From assembly GCF_004114975.1 (NCBI RefSeq), contig NZ_CP030051.1:1240001-1304000 (forward strand): 64,000 bases of DNA, written 5' to 3'. Position numbers and translations under genes: made by a program. Source of the stretch: Bradyrhizobium guangdongense (GTDB lineage Bacteria > Pseudomonadota > Alphaproteobacteria > Rhizobiales > Xanthobacteraceae). This document shows positions 42,961 through 53,114 of this stretch, in pieces; position 1 is the stretch's first letter; the number at the start of each line of letters is the position of its first letter. The notes below the pieces were generated by a model, which had not been told where the DNA came from, made no database searches, and saw only the letters and a program-made list of their open reading frames with translations.

Positions 42961-44517
42961 ATGGAAGTGGATTATTTGACTAGCCTGCCGCGACGCATCC
43001 ACCTCATTGTGGATGAGGGGGCCAAAGCAGGAGCATCCCGGCCGGCTCTTACTGACGAGCGGGGCATCGTTTGGTCCTATCGGAGACTGATCGATACGAT
43101 CGAGGCCGTTGCAGGTGACTTGGCGCGTCTAGGGATCCGTCCCGGTGATCGGGTCATGGTGGTGGGCGAGAACTCAATCGGCGCCATCGTCCTGATGTAT
43201 GCGGCGAGCCGGCTTGATGCATGGGCAGTGATGACGAGCGCACGGCTCGGCCCGCACGAACTGGACGCCATTGAGGGTGATTGCAAGCCCAGACGCGTAT
43301 TCTATACGCATGGAATATCGGCGGAAGCAGATGCTGCGGCGTGCCGGCGCGGCGCGGAAGCCGAAGCGTTCACGGGGATTGGAGCGATCAAGGTCGGTAA
43401 GTTGGAGGCGAGCGCCGTTCCCGAGGAGGTCTATGAGGATCCCGCCCGTCAGGTTGCAGTTCTCATCTACACGACGGGGACTACCGGTCGCCCGAAGGGA
43501 GTGATGCTCAGTCATCGCAACCTCGCTTACGTGGCGGGCCGGGGCAAAAGAACCAACACGCTCTTTCCCGAGGACGTCACGCTTTGCGTTATGCCGATCT
43601 CTCATTCGTACGGGTTGACGTTGCTGCAAGGTATGTTGTTTGTCGGCGCACACCTGCGGATCATGCCGAGGTTCTCTCTCACGCAAGCAATCGACGCCGT
43701 CGTGAATGGTTCGTTGACCGCCTTCAATGCCGTCCCTGCGATGTTGTCGCGGATCATCGCTTACGTCGATCAGAACAATATCAAGCTCACGCCCAATAAC
43801 CTTCGTTATGTCTATACCGGAACGGCACCGCTCGATCTGTCTCTGCGACAGAGCGTCGAGCGAGTGTTCGGCGTGGTGCTTCATAATGGTTACGGGCTGA
43901 CCGAGACGTCTCCGACCATCAGTCGGACGCTGTATGCCATGGGAAGCAACGAAATCAACATCGGACCGCCAATCCCGGGAATCGAAACCAAGATCGTCGG
44001 ACCTGATGGGCGGGAAGTACCCGATGGCGAAGCGGGCGAACTGCTCGTTCGCGGGCCCAACGTGATGTTGGGGTATTATGGTCAGCCGGACATGACCGCG
44101 GAGGCGATCGATCGCGAAGGATATTTGAAAACCGGAGATATCGTCAGCCGGTCGCCGGGCGGCGAACTGGTGGTCCAAGGCCGGTCGAAGGAGCTAATTA
44201 TCAGGTCCGGCTTCAACGTCTATCCGCCCGAAATCGAGGCTGTCCTCAATTCTCATCCGGCGGTTCTCAATTCCGCGGTAGTCGGGCGATCAATCGAGGG
44301 CAACGAGGAAATCATCGCTTTCGTTGAGCCGACCCCTGGAAGCACCATCGAAGTGGCCGAACTGCTCGCGCTCGTGGAGCGGCAGCTCGCACCATACAAG
44401 AAGCCGCAGCAGATCATTGTCTTGCCGCAACTTCCGGTAGCCCCGAACGGGAAGATTAGAAAGCACGACTTGAAAAAGCGCGCCGAGGAGTCGCTGTCAG
44501 CGGCTACCTCAGTTTAA
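42961..44517 (+). CDS. AMP-forming acyl-CoA ligase
   Basis: A 518-residue member of the adenylate-forming superfamily. The phosphate loop IYTTGTTGRPKGVMLSH is near residue 177, the adenine motif NGYGLTETSPT near 310, the hinge region GDIVSRS and GRSKELIIRSGFNVYPPEIE near 400-420, and the catalytic lysine in APNGKIRKHDLKKR near the end. These enzymes convert acids to acyl-CoA via acyl-AMP. Together with the CoA-transferase it gives two routes to CoA esters. The chain or ring type of the acid cannot be told from sequence. It is the first gene of a likely six-gene operon to 51048. Confidence 0.92.
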   Translation: MEVDYLTSLPRRIHLIVDEGAKAGASRPALTDERGIVWSYRRLIDTIEAVAGDLARLGIRPGDRVMVVGENSIGAIVLMYAASRLDAWAVMTSARLGPHELDAIEGDCKPRRVFYTHGISAEADAAACRRGAEAEAFTGIGAIKVGKLEASAVPEEVYEDPARQVAVLIYTTGTTGRPKGVMLSHRNLAYVAGRGKRTNTLFPEDVTLCVMPISHSYGLTLLQGMLFVGAHLRIMPRFSLTQAIDAVVNGSLTAFNAVPAMLSRIIAYVDQNNIKLTPNNLRYVYTGTAPLDLSLRQSVERVFGVVLHNGYGLTETSPTISRTLYAMGSNEINIGPPIPGIETKIVGPDGREVPDGEAGELLVRGPNVMLGYYGQPDMTAEAIDREGYLKTGDIVSRSPGGELVVQGRSKELIIRSGFNVYPPEIEAVLNSHPAVLNSAVVGRSIEGNEEIIAFVEPTPGSTIEVAELLALVERQLAPYKKPQQIIVLPQLPVAPNGKIRKHDLKKRAEESLSAATSV

Positions 44518-44542
44518 CGAATTATAGACCGGACGGACGGAA

Positions 44543-45997
44543 ATGGTGACAAGTCGCGAGCAGATGTACCCCGATACAAAGTTGTTCATCGATGGATCCT
44601 GGCGCGATGGAACGAGCGGAAAGGTCGAGCCCATCCTGAATCCGGCGACGGGAAAATTGATCGGAACAGTTGCGCACGCGTCTATCCCCGATCTCGACGA
44701 CGCACTTGAATCGGCCGTGCGCGGGTTCGAATTGTGGCGGAGGACGTCTTCCTTCGAGCGATACAAATTGATGCGTGGGGCTGCCGAAAAGCTCCGCGAG
44801 CGAGCCGCCTCAATCGCGCGTATCATGACGCTCGAGCAAGGCAAGCCGCTGGGCGAGGCGAAGATGGAGGTGTTGCTCGGCGCAGACATCATCGACTGGT
44901 TCGCGGAGGAGGCGCGTCGATCCTACGGTCGGACCATTCCGTCACGTTCCGGCGCCGTACAGCAGGTCGTGATCCGCGAGCCAGTTGGGCCTGTCGCCGC
45001 CTTCACGCCGTGGAATTTTCCGATCAACCAAGCCGTCAGAAAGATATCAGCTGCGATGGCGGCCGGGTGCTCCGTGATTCTGAAGGGACCCGAAGAAACG
45101 CCGGCAAGTTGTGCAGCTCTGGTCAATGCTTATGTCGATGCCGGCTTGCCCTCCGGTGTCCTCAATCTCGTTTTCGGTGTGCCGTCCGACATATCGGAAT
45201 ACTTGATTGCCCACCCTGTCATTCGCAAGATTTCGTTCACGGGTTCGACGCCAGTCGGGAAGCGGCTTGCGGCTCTCGCTGGAAGTCACATGAAGCGCGT
45301 TACGATGGAGCTAGGTGGACATGCGCCTGCGCTAGTCTTCGAGGACGCAGATGTCAAACAAGCGGCAAAATTGCTGTCCGCGGCAAAGTTCAGGAATGCC
45401 GGCCAGGTTTGTGTTTCTCCGACCCGGTTCATGGTCCATGAACGGGTCTACGACGACTTCGTTGAACAATTCACCGCTGCTGCCAAAGCTCTCGTCGTCG
45501 GGGACGGCCTCGACGAAGCGACCCAAATGGGACCACTAGCTAATCTCCGTCGAGTCGAGGCGATGGACGCGCTGGTCTCGGACGCCGTTCAGCGCGGCGC
45601 GCGCATCCGGACAGGTGGAAGGCGCCTGCGCAACGATGGCTTCTTCTTTCAACCGACGGTTCTGACGGACGTGCCTCTGGACTCGCGCATTATGAACGAG
45701 GAGCCATTCGGCCCTGTTGTGCCAATCGCGTCGTTCTCGACATTCGAGGATGCCATGGTCGAAGCGAATCGGCTCCCTTATGGCCTTGCTGCATATGCGT
45801 ATACGAAGTCAGCGGCGACGATCGGCGCGCTCGGCTCGATCGTGGAGAGTGGAATGGTGTCGATCAACCACCAAGGCCTTGCCTTACCGGAGACTCCCTT
45901 CGGAGGAATCAAGGACTCCGGATACGGTTCGGAAGGTGGTACAGAAGCGATGGACGCGTATCTCAACACTAAGTTCCTGACCCAGATGCACGGTTAG
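44543..45997 (+). CDS. Succinate-semialdehyde-type NAD(P) aldehyde dehydrogenase
   Basis: A 484-residue aldehyde dehydrogenase. NAD-binding features [22 protein letters not shown], catalytic glutamate in [18 protein letters not shown] (about residue 254) and catalytic cysteine in [14 protein letters not shown] (about 288) are intact. [10 protein letters not shown] near residue 385 is typical of GabD-like enzymes. It oxidises an aldehyde to the acid, perhaps the aldehyde made by the GMC oxidoreductase. The gene follows the ligase by 25 bases in the same operon. The exact substrate is not shown by the sequence. Confidence 0.92.
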   Translation: MVTSREQMYPDTKLFIDGSWRDGTSGKVEPILNPATGKLIGTVAHASIPDLDDALESAVRGFELWRRTSSFERYKLMRGAAEKLRERAASIARIMTLEQGKPLGEAKMEVLLGADIIDWFAEEARRSYGRTIPSRSGAVQQVVIREPVGPVAAFTPWNFPINQAVRKISAAMAAGCSVILKGPEETPASCAALVNAYVDAGLPSGVLNLVFGVPSDISEYLIAHPVIRKISFTGSTPVGKRLAALAGSHMKRVTMELGGHAPALVFEDADVKQAAKLLSAAKFRNAGQVCVSPTRFMVHERVYDDFVEQFTAAAKALVVGDGLDEATQMGPLANLRRVEAMDALVSDAVQRGARIRTGGRRLRNDGFFFQPTVLTDVPLDSRIMNEEPFGPVVPIASFSTFEDAMVEANRLPYGLAAYAYTKSAATIGALGSIVESGMVSINHQGLALPETPFGGIKDSGYGSEGGTEAMDAYLNTKFLTQMHG

Positions 45998-46124
45998 CAT
46001 GCGCGATCGGCAATGCTGATACGCCGTCGCGGAGCATGCGTCGCGCAGGTCAAACCTCGCGACGGTCCTTCGCCGCGCCAGACTCTAGGGCCCAAAGATC
46101 CAACGCCTAAAGCGAGTTAGCGAA

Positions 46125-46994
46125 GTGTTGTTGACCATCGACCGCGTTCAGATCGCGACGCCGGATGCCAAAAGTGCCGCGGAGATGTGGCGTCGCCGAT
46201 TGGGGGCGGAACAAGTCTCTGCGGATCGGGTCCGGGGATTGGGCGCCAAACGAGTGACATTGCGTGCCGGGACCGGCGAGATTGAGTTGTTGGAGCCGGA
46301 AGGCAACGGCGTTGTCGCGGACGAACTGGCAAGACGCGGGCGATCTCATCTATTCGGCGCCGGCGCGACCTCACTCGACCCGCGTGCACTGGTGCATCAT
46401 GCCACGTCGGTCGGAGTTGAGCATCAGCACGAAAATGGCCAGGATTTTCTCCGGTTCGAAATCGAGGGGAAGCCGGTCCATTTCGTAATCTCTCCCCCGC
46501 GTACGGTGGAGCCGACCGGCGGGATTGATTTCCTTTATGAGGTGACTTTGCTCGCGGCCGACCAGGCAGCCGCGGTAACGCGCTTCGCCGAAGTCTTTCG
46601 TCTTGATACACGGAATTTCGTGACGATTACCTCGGAGCTCTTTGGCTATACGGGCGTCCTCACTCTCTTCGCGCCTGATCGCCTCGACCGATTTGAAGTC
46701 ATCACGCCGACGGACTTCACCAAGACGCTCGGCAGGTATCACGCCCGCCAAGGCTCGTCTTTCTATATGGCGTATGCCGAAAGCCGAGAGATCGGTCGCA
46801 TCGAAAGATCGGCGAAGGCGGACGACGTGGGACACACGCTGGATCCGCGCGAGGAGAAGCGGAGCGGTCGAGATCCGGAGCAACTCTGGCTTCATCCTCC
46901 GGCCCTTGGCGGAATGATGCTAGGGCTATCGCGGCCGACGCTTGGTTGGCGCTGGTCGGGCCACCCTGAGAGGGTCGTGGCGTTAGTGCAATAG
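46125..46994 (+). CDS. VOC superfamily (glyoxalase-like) protein
   Basis: Starting with GTG 46125, the 289-residue protein repeats a vicinal-oxygen-chelate module twice: DRVQIATPDAKSAAEMWRR at the start and a second module from about residue 130 (YEVTLLAADQAAAVTRFAEV). VOC metal positions are not all canonical: the first module has Gln where a His ligand is common. A lyase, epimerase or dioxygenase role is possible, but none can be chosen. The gene lies between the dehydrogenase and glcD on the same strand with 127 and 87-base gaps. Confidence 0.8.
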   Translation: MLLTIDRVQIATPDAKSAAEMWRRRLGAEQVSADRVRGLGAKRVTLRAGTGEIELLEPEGNGVVADELARRGRSHLFGAGATSLDPRALVHHATSVGVEHQHENGQDFLRFEIEGKPVHFVISPPRTVEPTGGIDFLYEVTLLAADQAAAVTRFAEVFRLDTRNFVTITSELFGYTGVLTLFAPDRLDRFEVITPTDFTKTLGRYHARQGSSFYMAYAESREIGRIERSAKADDVGHTLDPREEKRSGRDPEQLWLHPPALGGMMLGLSRPTLGWRWSGHPERVVALVQ

Positions 46995-47050
46995 AAGCTC
47001 GATGGTGGATGCGTCGGGCTTATGTCGATTGCATCAGGCCGCGACTGACC

Positions 47051-47070
47051 CATCGGAAAAATATCCGATG
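47051..47070 (+). promoter_or_regulatory. Hairpin just upstream of the glcD ribosome site
   Basis: CATCGGA, spacer AAAATA, TCCGATG form seven perfect pairs that end twelve bases before the ATG at 47082 and touch the GAGG ribosome site. It could tune glcD translation or be a small operator. The core differs from the TTGGT operators. Confidence 0.45.
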
Positions 47071-47081
47071 ACGAGGATACG

Positions 47082-48518
47082 ATGAGCAAAATTAGGTTCA
47101 CCGAACCAAATCGAGAAATCCTCGCGCGCCGAGATTCAATCATAAACGATCTAACCCGCCTTGTTGACCCCGCTGGGCTAATAACGTCGACGGACGAGTG
47201 TCGGGCTTATGAGACAGATGCGTTGACGGCCTATCGCAAGATGCCGCTCGCCGTCGTCCTACCGAAGACGACCGAAGAGGTGAGTGCCGTTTTGAAATAC
47301 TGTCACGACACCGGCGTCAAGGTCGTGCCGCGCGGCGCAGGTACGTCTCTCGCCGGCGGGGCAATTCCGAGTGAAGACGCCGTCGTTCTCGGACTTTCAA
47401 AGATGAATCGGGTGCTCGCGGTCAACTACGATGACCGCTTCATCCGCGTCGAAGCGGGAGTCACAAATTTGAGCGTAACGGCGGTGGTGGCGGAGAACGG
47501 CTTCTTCTATGCGCCAGACCCTTCCTCTCAACTTGCCTGCACGATCGGAGGCAACATTGCCAACAACTCCGGAGGCGCGCATTGCCTGAAGTATGGAGTC
47601 ACGACCAATAACCTCCTCGGCGTAAGGATGGTACTGATCGATGGATCGATCATCGATCTCGGCGGTGACTATCTCGATAGCGCTGGACTCGATCTGCTGG
47701 GCCTGGTCGTCGGCTCCGAGGGGCAGCTCGGGATAGTGACCGAAGCGACCCTCCGAATTCTGAAATCGGCCGAGGGAGCGCGCCCGGTTCTGTTCGGTTT
47801 CCCGTCTTGCGAGGGAGCGGGCAAGGCGGTTGCGGACGTCATTGCCGCCGGTATCATTCCCGTAGCCATCGAATACATGGACAAGGCCGCCATCGAGATC
47901 TGCGAGGCCTTCGCCAAGGCCGGCTATCCGCTCGATGTCGAGGCCCTTCTGATTGTAGAGGTCGAAGGGTCCGACGCCGAGATGGACGCGACGCTGGCGG
48001 ACATCACCGCCATCGCTCGTGCGAATGGTGCGACGACAGTGCGCGAGAGCAGGTCGGCAATTGAGACGGCGGCAATCTGGAAGGGGCGGAAGTCGGCTTT
48101 CGGTGCGACCGGGCGAGTCGCTGACTATTTGTGCATGGACGGCACGGTGCCGACCGGCAAGCTGTCGTACGTTTTGGCGGAGATCTCCAAGATCGTACAG
48201 CGACACGGATTGCGTGTCGCGAATGTTTTCCATGCCGGTGACGGCAACATGCATCCGCTCATCCTCTACAACGCGAACGATCCGTCGCAGCAGTCGAAGG
48301 CGGAAGCAGCGGGAGATGACATTCTCAGGCTCTGCGTTGAAGTTGGTGGGTGCCTGACGGGCGAGCACGGTGTCGGTATCGAGAAGCGTGATCTAATGCG
48401 CTGCCAGTTTGACGATGCCGATCTGGCTCAACAGATTCGGGTGCGCGCCGCGTTCGATCCGCGATGGCTGCTCAATACGGATAAGGTGTTTCCCCTCGAT
48501 TTTCGATGTCAAGGTTAG
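47082..48518 (+). CDS. glcD: Glycolate oxidase FAD subunit GlcD
   Basis: The 478-residue protein is a PCMH-type FAD oxidoreductase: VVPRGAGTSLAGGAIPSED near residue 85 and IGGNIANNSGGAHCLKYG near 160 bind the cofactor, and the C-terminal half contains HAGDGNMHPLI and GEHGVGIEKR of the FAD-oxidase_C domain. GlcD, GlcE and GlcF together oxidise glycolate (and similar hydroxy acids) to glyoxylate. The next two genes supply GlcE and GlcF, 15 and 16 bases apart, so a complete enzyme is present. This makes a two-carbon hydroxy acid a plausible product of the cargo pathway. Confidence 0.92.
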   Translation: MSKIRFTEPNREILARRDSIINDLTRLVDPAGLITSTDECRAYETDALTAYRKMPLAVVLPKTTEEVSAVLKYCHDTGVKVVPRGAGTSLAGGAIPSEDAVVLGLSKMNRVLAVNYDDRFIRVEAGVTNLSVTAVVAENGFFYAPDPSSQLACTIGGNIANNSGGAHCLKYGVTTNNLLGVRMVLIDGSIIDLGGDYLDSAGLDLLGLVVGSEGQLGIVTEATLRILKSAEGARPVLFGFPSCEGAGKAVADVIAAGIIPVAIEYMDKAAIEICEAFAKAGYPLDVEALLIVEVEGSDAEMDATLADITAIARANGATTVRESRSAIETAAIWKGRKSAFGATGRVADYLCMDGTVPTGKLSYVLAEISKIVQRHGLRVANVFHAGDGNMHPLILYNANDPSQQSKAEAAGDDILRLCVEVGGCLTGEHGVGIEKRDLMRCQFDDADLAQQIRVRAAFDPRWLLNTDKVFPLDFRCQG

Positions 48519-48533
48519 GGTGACGGGAGTGTG

Positions 48534-49724
48534 ATGACCGATTGCTATAAGCCGCGCGACGAGTGCGGACTGTCGTCTGCCATCAAGGATGCGGCTACAG
48601 CAAAGATGCCTCTCGTCGTGCGCGGCGCCGGCTCCAAGTCGGCGATGGGCCGACCGCTGGGTGGATACGCTATGCCTCTAACGACCGAGCGCATGCGCGG
48701 AGTTTCACTTTATGAGCCGACAGAGCTCGTCATCGGTGCTTTGCCTGGAACGCCGGTTTCCGAAATCGATCGGATGCTCGCCAAGCACAACCAGATGCTT
48801 CCGTTCGAGCCGATGGATCATCGTGTGTTGTTCGGGACGAGCGCAGAGCCGACAATCGGAGGTATTGTCGCCGGGAATGTTTCGGGTCCGCGTCGTGTCG
48901 CGGTCGGAGCTTGTCGCGACAGCCTGATCGGCGTTCGCTTGGTCACGGGCCGCGGAGACATCGTGAAATCCGGCGGGCGCGTGATGAAGAATGTCACCGG
49001 GCTCGATTTGGTCAAGCTGACCTGCGGTGCGTGGGGCACGCTCGGCGTTTTGAGCGAAGCCATCTTCAAGGTGTTGCCGAAGCCGGCGCGTTCCCTATCG
49101 CTGGGATTGCGCGGCTTGGACGACATGACAGCGATTTCGGCGCTAACCGCAGCGCTCGGGTCGACTTTCGCGGTCTCGGCGGCGGCGCATATCCCGGCGA
49201 GTATTGGGTCGGACTCGACTACGATCGTTCGACTAGAGGGGTCCGAGGGCTCGGTAGCCTACGGATCCCGCGAACTTGCCAGGCTCTGGTGCTCCTTTGG
49301 GCTGCCCGACCTGATCGAAGGGGATGAAAGCGCAAACTTTTGGTTGCGCATCCGCGACGCGCACTGGCTGGCTCAGCCAATGGATCGTTCCATTTGGCGG
49401 TTGTCCTTGGCCCCCTCCAAAGCGCCGCGTGCTCTTGCTGACATCCGGCGAAAACTCGGCGTGCGGTATTTCTACGACTGGGGCGGTGGTCTCGTGTGGC
49501 TCGCGGTCGTGGGCGCTGACGATGCGGGAGCGTCGGTCGTTCGGGAAGCTATGGTCAATACCGGTGGGCACGCCACACTCGTACGGGCTTCATCGGAGAT
49601 TCGCCGCAGGATCGATGTGTTCGAGCCGCTTCCTCCTGCGGTGCTCAAGTTGACGCAGGAAATCAAGAAATCTTTCGATCCTGACCGCGTTCTAAATTTC
49701 GGCAGGATGTACGCCGGTATCTGA
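48534..49724 (+). CDS. glcE: Glycolate oxidase subunit GlcE
   Basis: ATG 48534 lies four bases after GGGAG; GTG 48531 is too close. The 396-residue protein has the FAD domain with VVRGAGSKSAMGRPLGG and EPTIGGIVAGNVSGPRRV, and a shorter C-terminal part than GlcD, as in GlcE. It is required for glycolate oxidase activity. The base composition matches its neighbours. The order GlcD-GlcE-GlcF is the usual one. Confidence 0.9.
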   Translation: MTDCYKPRDECGLSSAIKDAATAKMPLVVRGAGSKSAMGRPLGGYAMPLTTERMRGVSLYEPTELVIGALPGTPVSEIDRMLAKHNQMLPFEPMDHRVLFGTSAEPTIGGIVAGNVSGPRRVAVGACRDSLIGVRLVTGRGDIVKSGGRVMKNVTGLDLVKLTCGAWGTLGVLSEAIFKVLPKPARSLSLGLRGLDDMTAISALTAALGSTFAVSAAAHIPASIGSDSTTIVRLEGSEGSVAYGSRELARLWCSFGLPDLIEGDESANFWLRIRDAHWLAQPMDRSIWRLSLAPSKAPRALADIRRKLGVRYFYDWGGGLVWLAVVGADDAGASVVREAMVNTGGHATLVRASSEIRRRIDVFEPLPPAVLKLTQEIKKSFDPDRVLNFGRMYAGI

Positions 49725-49740
49725 GGCGAGGCGGACTGGT

Positions 49741-51048
49741 ATGCAAACAAACTTCTCGCTGACGGCCTTGGCCGATGCACATGTAAGCGAGTCAGAAAAA
49801 ATCCTCCGTGCCTGTGTGCATTGCGGCTTTTGTACTGCGACATGCCCGACATATCTGCTTCTTGGTGACGAAGCGGACAGTCCGCGCGGGCGCATCTATC
49901 TGATCAAGGACATGTTGGAGGAGGAAAAGCCGGCGACCCCTCAGGTCGTCGAGCATATCGATCGATGTCTGACGTGTCTTTCCTGCATGACGACCTGTCC
50001 GTCCGGCGTGCACTACATGCACCTGGTCGATCACGCGCGAGCCCATATCGCCCGAACCTATACGCGTCCTCTGCCTGATCGGTTGCTTCGAGGCATGTTG
50101 GCGAAGGTGCTGCCGTTTCCGGGCCGACTTAGGTTGGCTTTACGCGTGGCTACCGTGAGCAGGCCGATCAGAAAGTGGCTCGCCAATCTTCCCGGCGGCG
50201 CGCAACTCGCCGCGATGATTGAACTTTCGTCGTCATTCAAGCGAAGAAGGCCGACCCGAAGGTTACCGGGCGCGACCGTCGATAGGCCGCGCGGTCGGGT
50301 TGCGCTTCTGAGCGGATGTGCCCAGCAGGTCCTCGGCCAGAACATCAACGAGGCTGCAATCCGGTTGTTGACGCGTCACGGTATCGAAGTAGTTCAACCG
50401 ATCGACGAAGGGTGCTGCGGAGCTCTCGTGCAGCACTTGGGATACGAAAGTCGGGCGCTGGATGCGGCTCGACACAACGTGGATGTATGGACACGCGAAA
50501 TCGAGAACGGCGGCCTCGACGCCATCGTGGTTACGACGTCCGGTTGCGGAACGGTCATTAAAGATTATGGCTTCCTACTTCGCAACGATAACGCCTACGC
50601 TCAGAAAGCCGTACGGATCTCGGCTCTAGCGCGGGACATCACAGAATTCTTGCATGAATTACCGCTTCAAGACGGTGTTCGGACTACCGGCCAGGTCGTG
50701 GCTTACCATTCGGCATGCTCGATGCAGCATGGACAGCAGGTTAGAGATCAGCCGAAGTCACTTTTGAGGCGAATGGGGTTTGTAGTGAGAGAAGTACCGG
50801 AAGGCCACATATGTTGCGGCTCCGCCGGAACATACAACGTACTGCAGCCTGAGATCGCCAATCGACTGCGCGCACGAAAGGTCACCAACATTGAGAAGGT
50901 CAAACCGCAAATCATTGCGAGTGGAAATCTCGGCTGCATAACGCAGATTGGTGCTGGAACACGCATTCCAGTCGTCCACACGGTGGAGTTGGTCGATTGG
51001 GCGATGGGCGGCCCGTTGCCTGACGTCCTAAAGGGGTGCTTGGGCTAG
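49741..51048 (+). CDS. glcF: Glycolate oxidase iron-sulfur subunit GlcF
   Basis: The 435-residue protein carries two 4Fe-4S ferredoxin motifs: CVHCGFCTATCPTY (about residues 22-35) and CLTCLSCMTTCPSGV (about 77-91). Two cysteine-rich CCG domains follow, with DEGCCGAL near 220 and HICCGSAGTYN near 355. It passes electrons from GlcDE to the membrane chain. The gene ends 27 bases before the convergent Dpp-type operon. Confidence 0.93.
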   Translation: MQTNFSLTALADAHVSESEKILRACVHCGFCTATCPTYLLLGDEADSPRGRIYLIKDMLEEEKPATPQVVEHIDRCLTCLSCMTTCPSGVHYMHLVDHARAHIARTYTRPLPDRLLRGMLAKVLPFPGRLRLALRVATVSRPIRKWLANLPGGAQLAAMIELSSSFKRRRPTRRLPGATVDRPRGRVALLSGCAQQVLGQNINEAAIRLLTRHGIEVVQPIDEGCCGALVQHLGYESRALDAARHNVDVWTREIENGGLDAIVVTTSGCGTVIKDYGFLLRNDNAYAQKAVRISALARDITEFLHELPLQDGVRTTGQVVAYHSACSMQHGQQVRDQPKSLLRRMGFVVREVPEGHICCGSAGTYNVLQPEIANRLRARKVTNIEKVKPQIIASGNLGCITQIGAGTRIPVVHTVELVDWAMGGPLPDVLKGCLG

Positions 51049-51075
51049 GTGCGGACAAGCGACCGCTCTGACGTC

Positions 51076-52116
51076 CTAGTTTGGATTGCCATTTCCGTCC
51101 ATCGCGGCTTCGATTGCCTTATTGGCTGCTGTCTCATCATACAGATGGCAGGCGATCTGCCGATTGCCGTGCAACCGCAGCGGCGGAATTTCGCGGCTGC
51201 AGACCGGCATGGCGGACTGACAGCGAGGGTGAAATGGACAGCCGGGCGGGGGGGTGGCGACGCTCGGCACCTCGCCCTGAAGGAGCACGTGATCGCGGGC
51301 GCGCTCGATTTGCGGGTCCGGCACCGCTACCGCATCGAGAAGAATGCGCGTGTAGGGATGGAGCGGTTCGCCGTAGAGGTCGTCGCGCGTCGCGATCTCG
51401 ACGATGCGTCCGAGATACATCACTGCGACCCGATCGCTCATGTGTCGGACGACGCCGAGGTCGTGCGAGATGAACAGATAGGACAAGCCGAACTGCTCCT
51501 TGAGGTCGGAAAACAAGTTCAGAACCTGGGCCTGCACTGAGACGTCGAGAGCTGAGACCGGCTCATCACAGATGAGCAGTTTCGGACGCAGTGACAGGGC
51601 GCGCGCGATGGCGACCCGCTGACGCTGGCCGCCGCTGAGTTGGTGCGGATAGCGGTCGAGGAAGCGAGTACCCATTCCGACCGTATCTAGGAGTTCGGCA
51701 GCCTTCGCGCGGCGCTCGTGGCCCGATCTGCCGACGCCCTGAATCGCCATCGGTTCGGCGATCAGGTCGGCGATTGTCATGCGGGGATTTAGCGACCCGA
51801 ACGGATCCTGGTAGATGATCTGCATCTCACGCCTTAGCGGTCGCATCTGGCGATGACTGAAGCCCGTGATATCGCGTCCGTCGAACACGACCCGGCCGCC
51901 GCTCGGCGGCGTCAGTTGTAGTATGGCCATGGCCGTGGTGGATTTGCCGCAACCGCTTTCGCCGACGAGCGAGAGAGTTTCGCCGCGCTGGAGTGTGAGG
52001 GATATGCCCTTGACAGCTCGAACGGAGGGGGCGCCCGTTACGCCGAAAGAGGTTGTGCTTGCATAGTCGACGCACAGGTCCGAGACCTCGAGAATATTCG
52101 TTGCTACGTCGTTCAT
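51076..52116 (-). CDS. Peptide-type ABC importer ATPase, DppF/OppF-like
   Basis: Start at ATG 52116, in a four-base overlap with the stop of the previous gene; ATG 52131 lies inside it. The 346-residue ATPase has GESGCGKSTTAMAIL (Walker A), IYQDPFGSLNPR (Q-loop), LSGGQRQRVAIARAL and LLICDEPVSALDVSVQAQVL, and a C-terminal OppF tail with the cysteine pair in GCPFHPRCQSAMPVC, which may carry an iron-sulfur centre. It is the last gene of a five-gene Dpp-like operon read from 56709 downward. Confidence 0.92.
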   Translation of the reverse strand: MNDVATNILEVSDLCVDYASTTSFGVTGAPSVRAVKGISLTLQRGETLSLVGESGCGKSTTAMAILQLTPPSGGRVVFDGRDITGFSHRQMRPLRREMQIIYQDPFGSLNPRMTIADLIAEPMAIQGVGRSGHERRAKAAELLDTVGMGTRFLDRYPHQLSGGQRQRVAIARALSLRPKLLICDEPVSALDVSVQAQVLNLFSDLKEQFGLSYLFISHDLGVVRHMSDRVAVMYLGRIVEIATRDDLYGEPLHPYTRILLDAVAVPDPQIERARDHVLLQGEVPSVATPPPGCPFHPRCQSAMPVCSREIPPLRLHGNRQIACHLYDETAANKAIEAAMDGNGNPN

Positions 52117-53111
52117 AGCGGATTCCAGCACGCGAACAGATGGCCGTTCCGTGTGCGTTCGTCGCCGCTAAGCGGAGGGCGTTCGTCGCACCGTTCGGTC
52201 CGACGTGGGCAGCGCGGTGCGAAGGCGCAGCCCCCGGTTCCGTCGGAGGGGGCGGGTGGCTGCCCAGCGATCGACTCGAGCCGATGAGCGATCGGACCGA
52301 CGATCTTGGGCACGGAGGCGAGGAGGGCGTGCGTATAAGGATGGCGCCCATCGCGATAGAGGTCGTCGGCCGCCGCTGTCTCGACGATGCGGCCGGCATA
52401 CATCACGTTGACCCAGTCGGCGTAGCGCGCCACGACGCCGAGATCGTGCGTGATGAGAAGCAGCGCCCCGCCCAATCCGCGGGTAAGGTCAGTGAGAAGC
52501 GTCAAAATCTGCGCCTGCACGGTGACGTCGAGTGCTGTCGTCGGCTCGTCCGCGATGATGAGTCTTGGCTCGCAGGAGATCGCGATAGCAACCATGACAC
52601 GCTGGCGCATACCCCCACTGAGCTGGTGAGGATAGGCCTCGGCTTTGGTCTCTGCATCCGGGATGCGGACCTTCTTGAGAAGGTAGATCGCCTGCGCTTT
52701 GGCGGCGCTCCAGGACATCCGGCGATGACGCACCAGCGGCTCGGCGATCTGGCGCCAGATGCGCAGGCTTGGGTTCAGCGCTGTCATCGGCTCCTGGAAA
52801 ACGATGCCGACCTCGTTGCCTCGGATGTCCCTGATCTGTTTTGGTGACTGCGTCTGCATATCACGGCCGGAGAGGCGTATTTCGCCGGCCGTGATCTTGA
52901 TCGGTGGCATTGGCAGTAGATGGGTGAGCGACATCGCGGTGATGCTCTTGCCCGCGCCGCTTTCGCCTACGAGCGCCACGACCTGGCCTGAATAGGCCCG
53001 GAACGAAACGTCTGCGACAGCACTCAGCTCCGTCTTGCCCGACCAGATGCCCACGCAGAGCCCGCGTACATCCAGTATCGGGGGCCCCGACATTTCCAAA
53101 GTTCCGTGCAT
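52113..53111 (-). CDS. Peptide-type ABC importer ATPase, DppD/OppD-like
   Basis: The 332-residue partner ATPase: GESGAGKSITAM (Walker A), VFQEPMTALNPSL, LSGGMRQRVMVAIAI and LIIADEPTTALDVTVQAQIL, with the OppD-type tail containing GGCAFAPRCPRRTERC. It starts three bases after the binding-protein gene ends. An ATG at 53093 is a possible alternative start. OppD/OppF pairs are normally heterodimeric, as here. Confidence 0.92.
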   Translation of the reverse strand: MHGTLEMSGPPILDVRGLCVGIWSGKTELSAVADVSFRAYSGQVVALVGESGAGKSITAMSLTHLLPMPPIKITAGEIRLSGRDMQTQSPKQIRDIRGNEVGIVFQEPMTALNPSLRIWRQIAEPLVRHRRMSWSAAKAQAIYLLKKVRIPDAETKAEAYPHQLSGGMRQRVMVAIAISCEPRLIIADEPTTALDVTVQAQILTLLTDLTRGLGGALLLITHDLGVVARYADWVNVMYAGRIVETAAADDLYRDGRHPYTHALLASVPKIVGPIAHRLESIAGQPPAPSDGTGGCAFAPRCPRRTERCDERPPLSGDERTRNGHLFACWNPL

Positions 53112-53114
53112 CGA

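Noticed and set aside
43174-44178. 334-codon minus-strand frame
   Set aside because: It is antisense to the acyl-CoA ligase, whose motifs are all intact.
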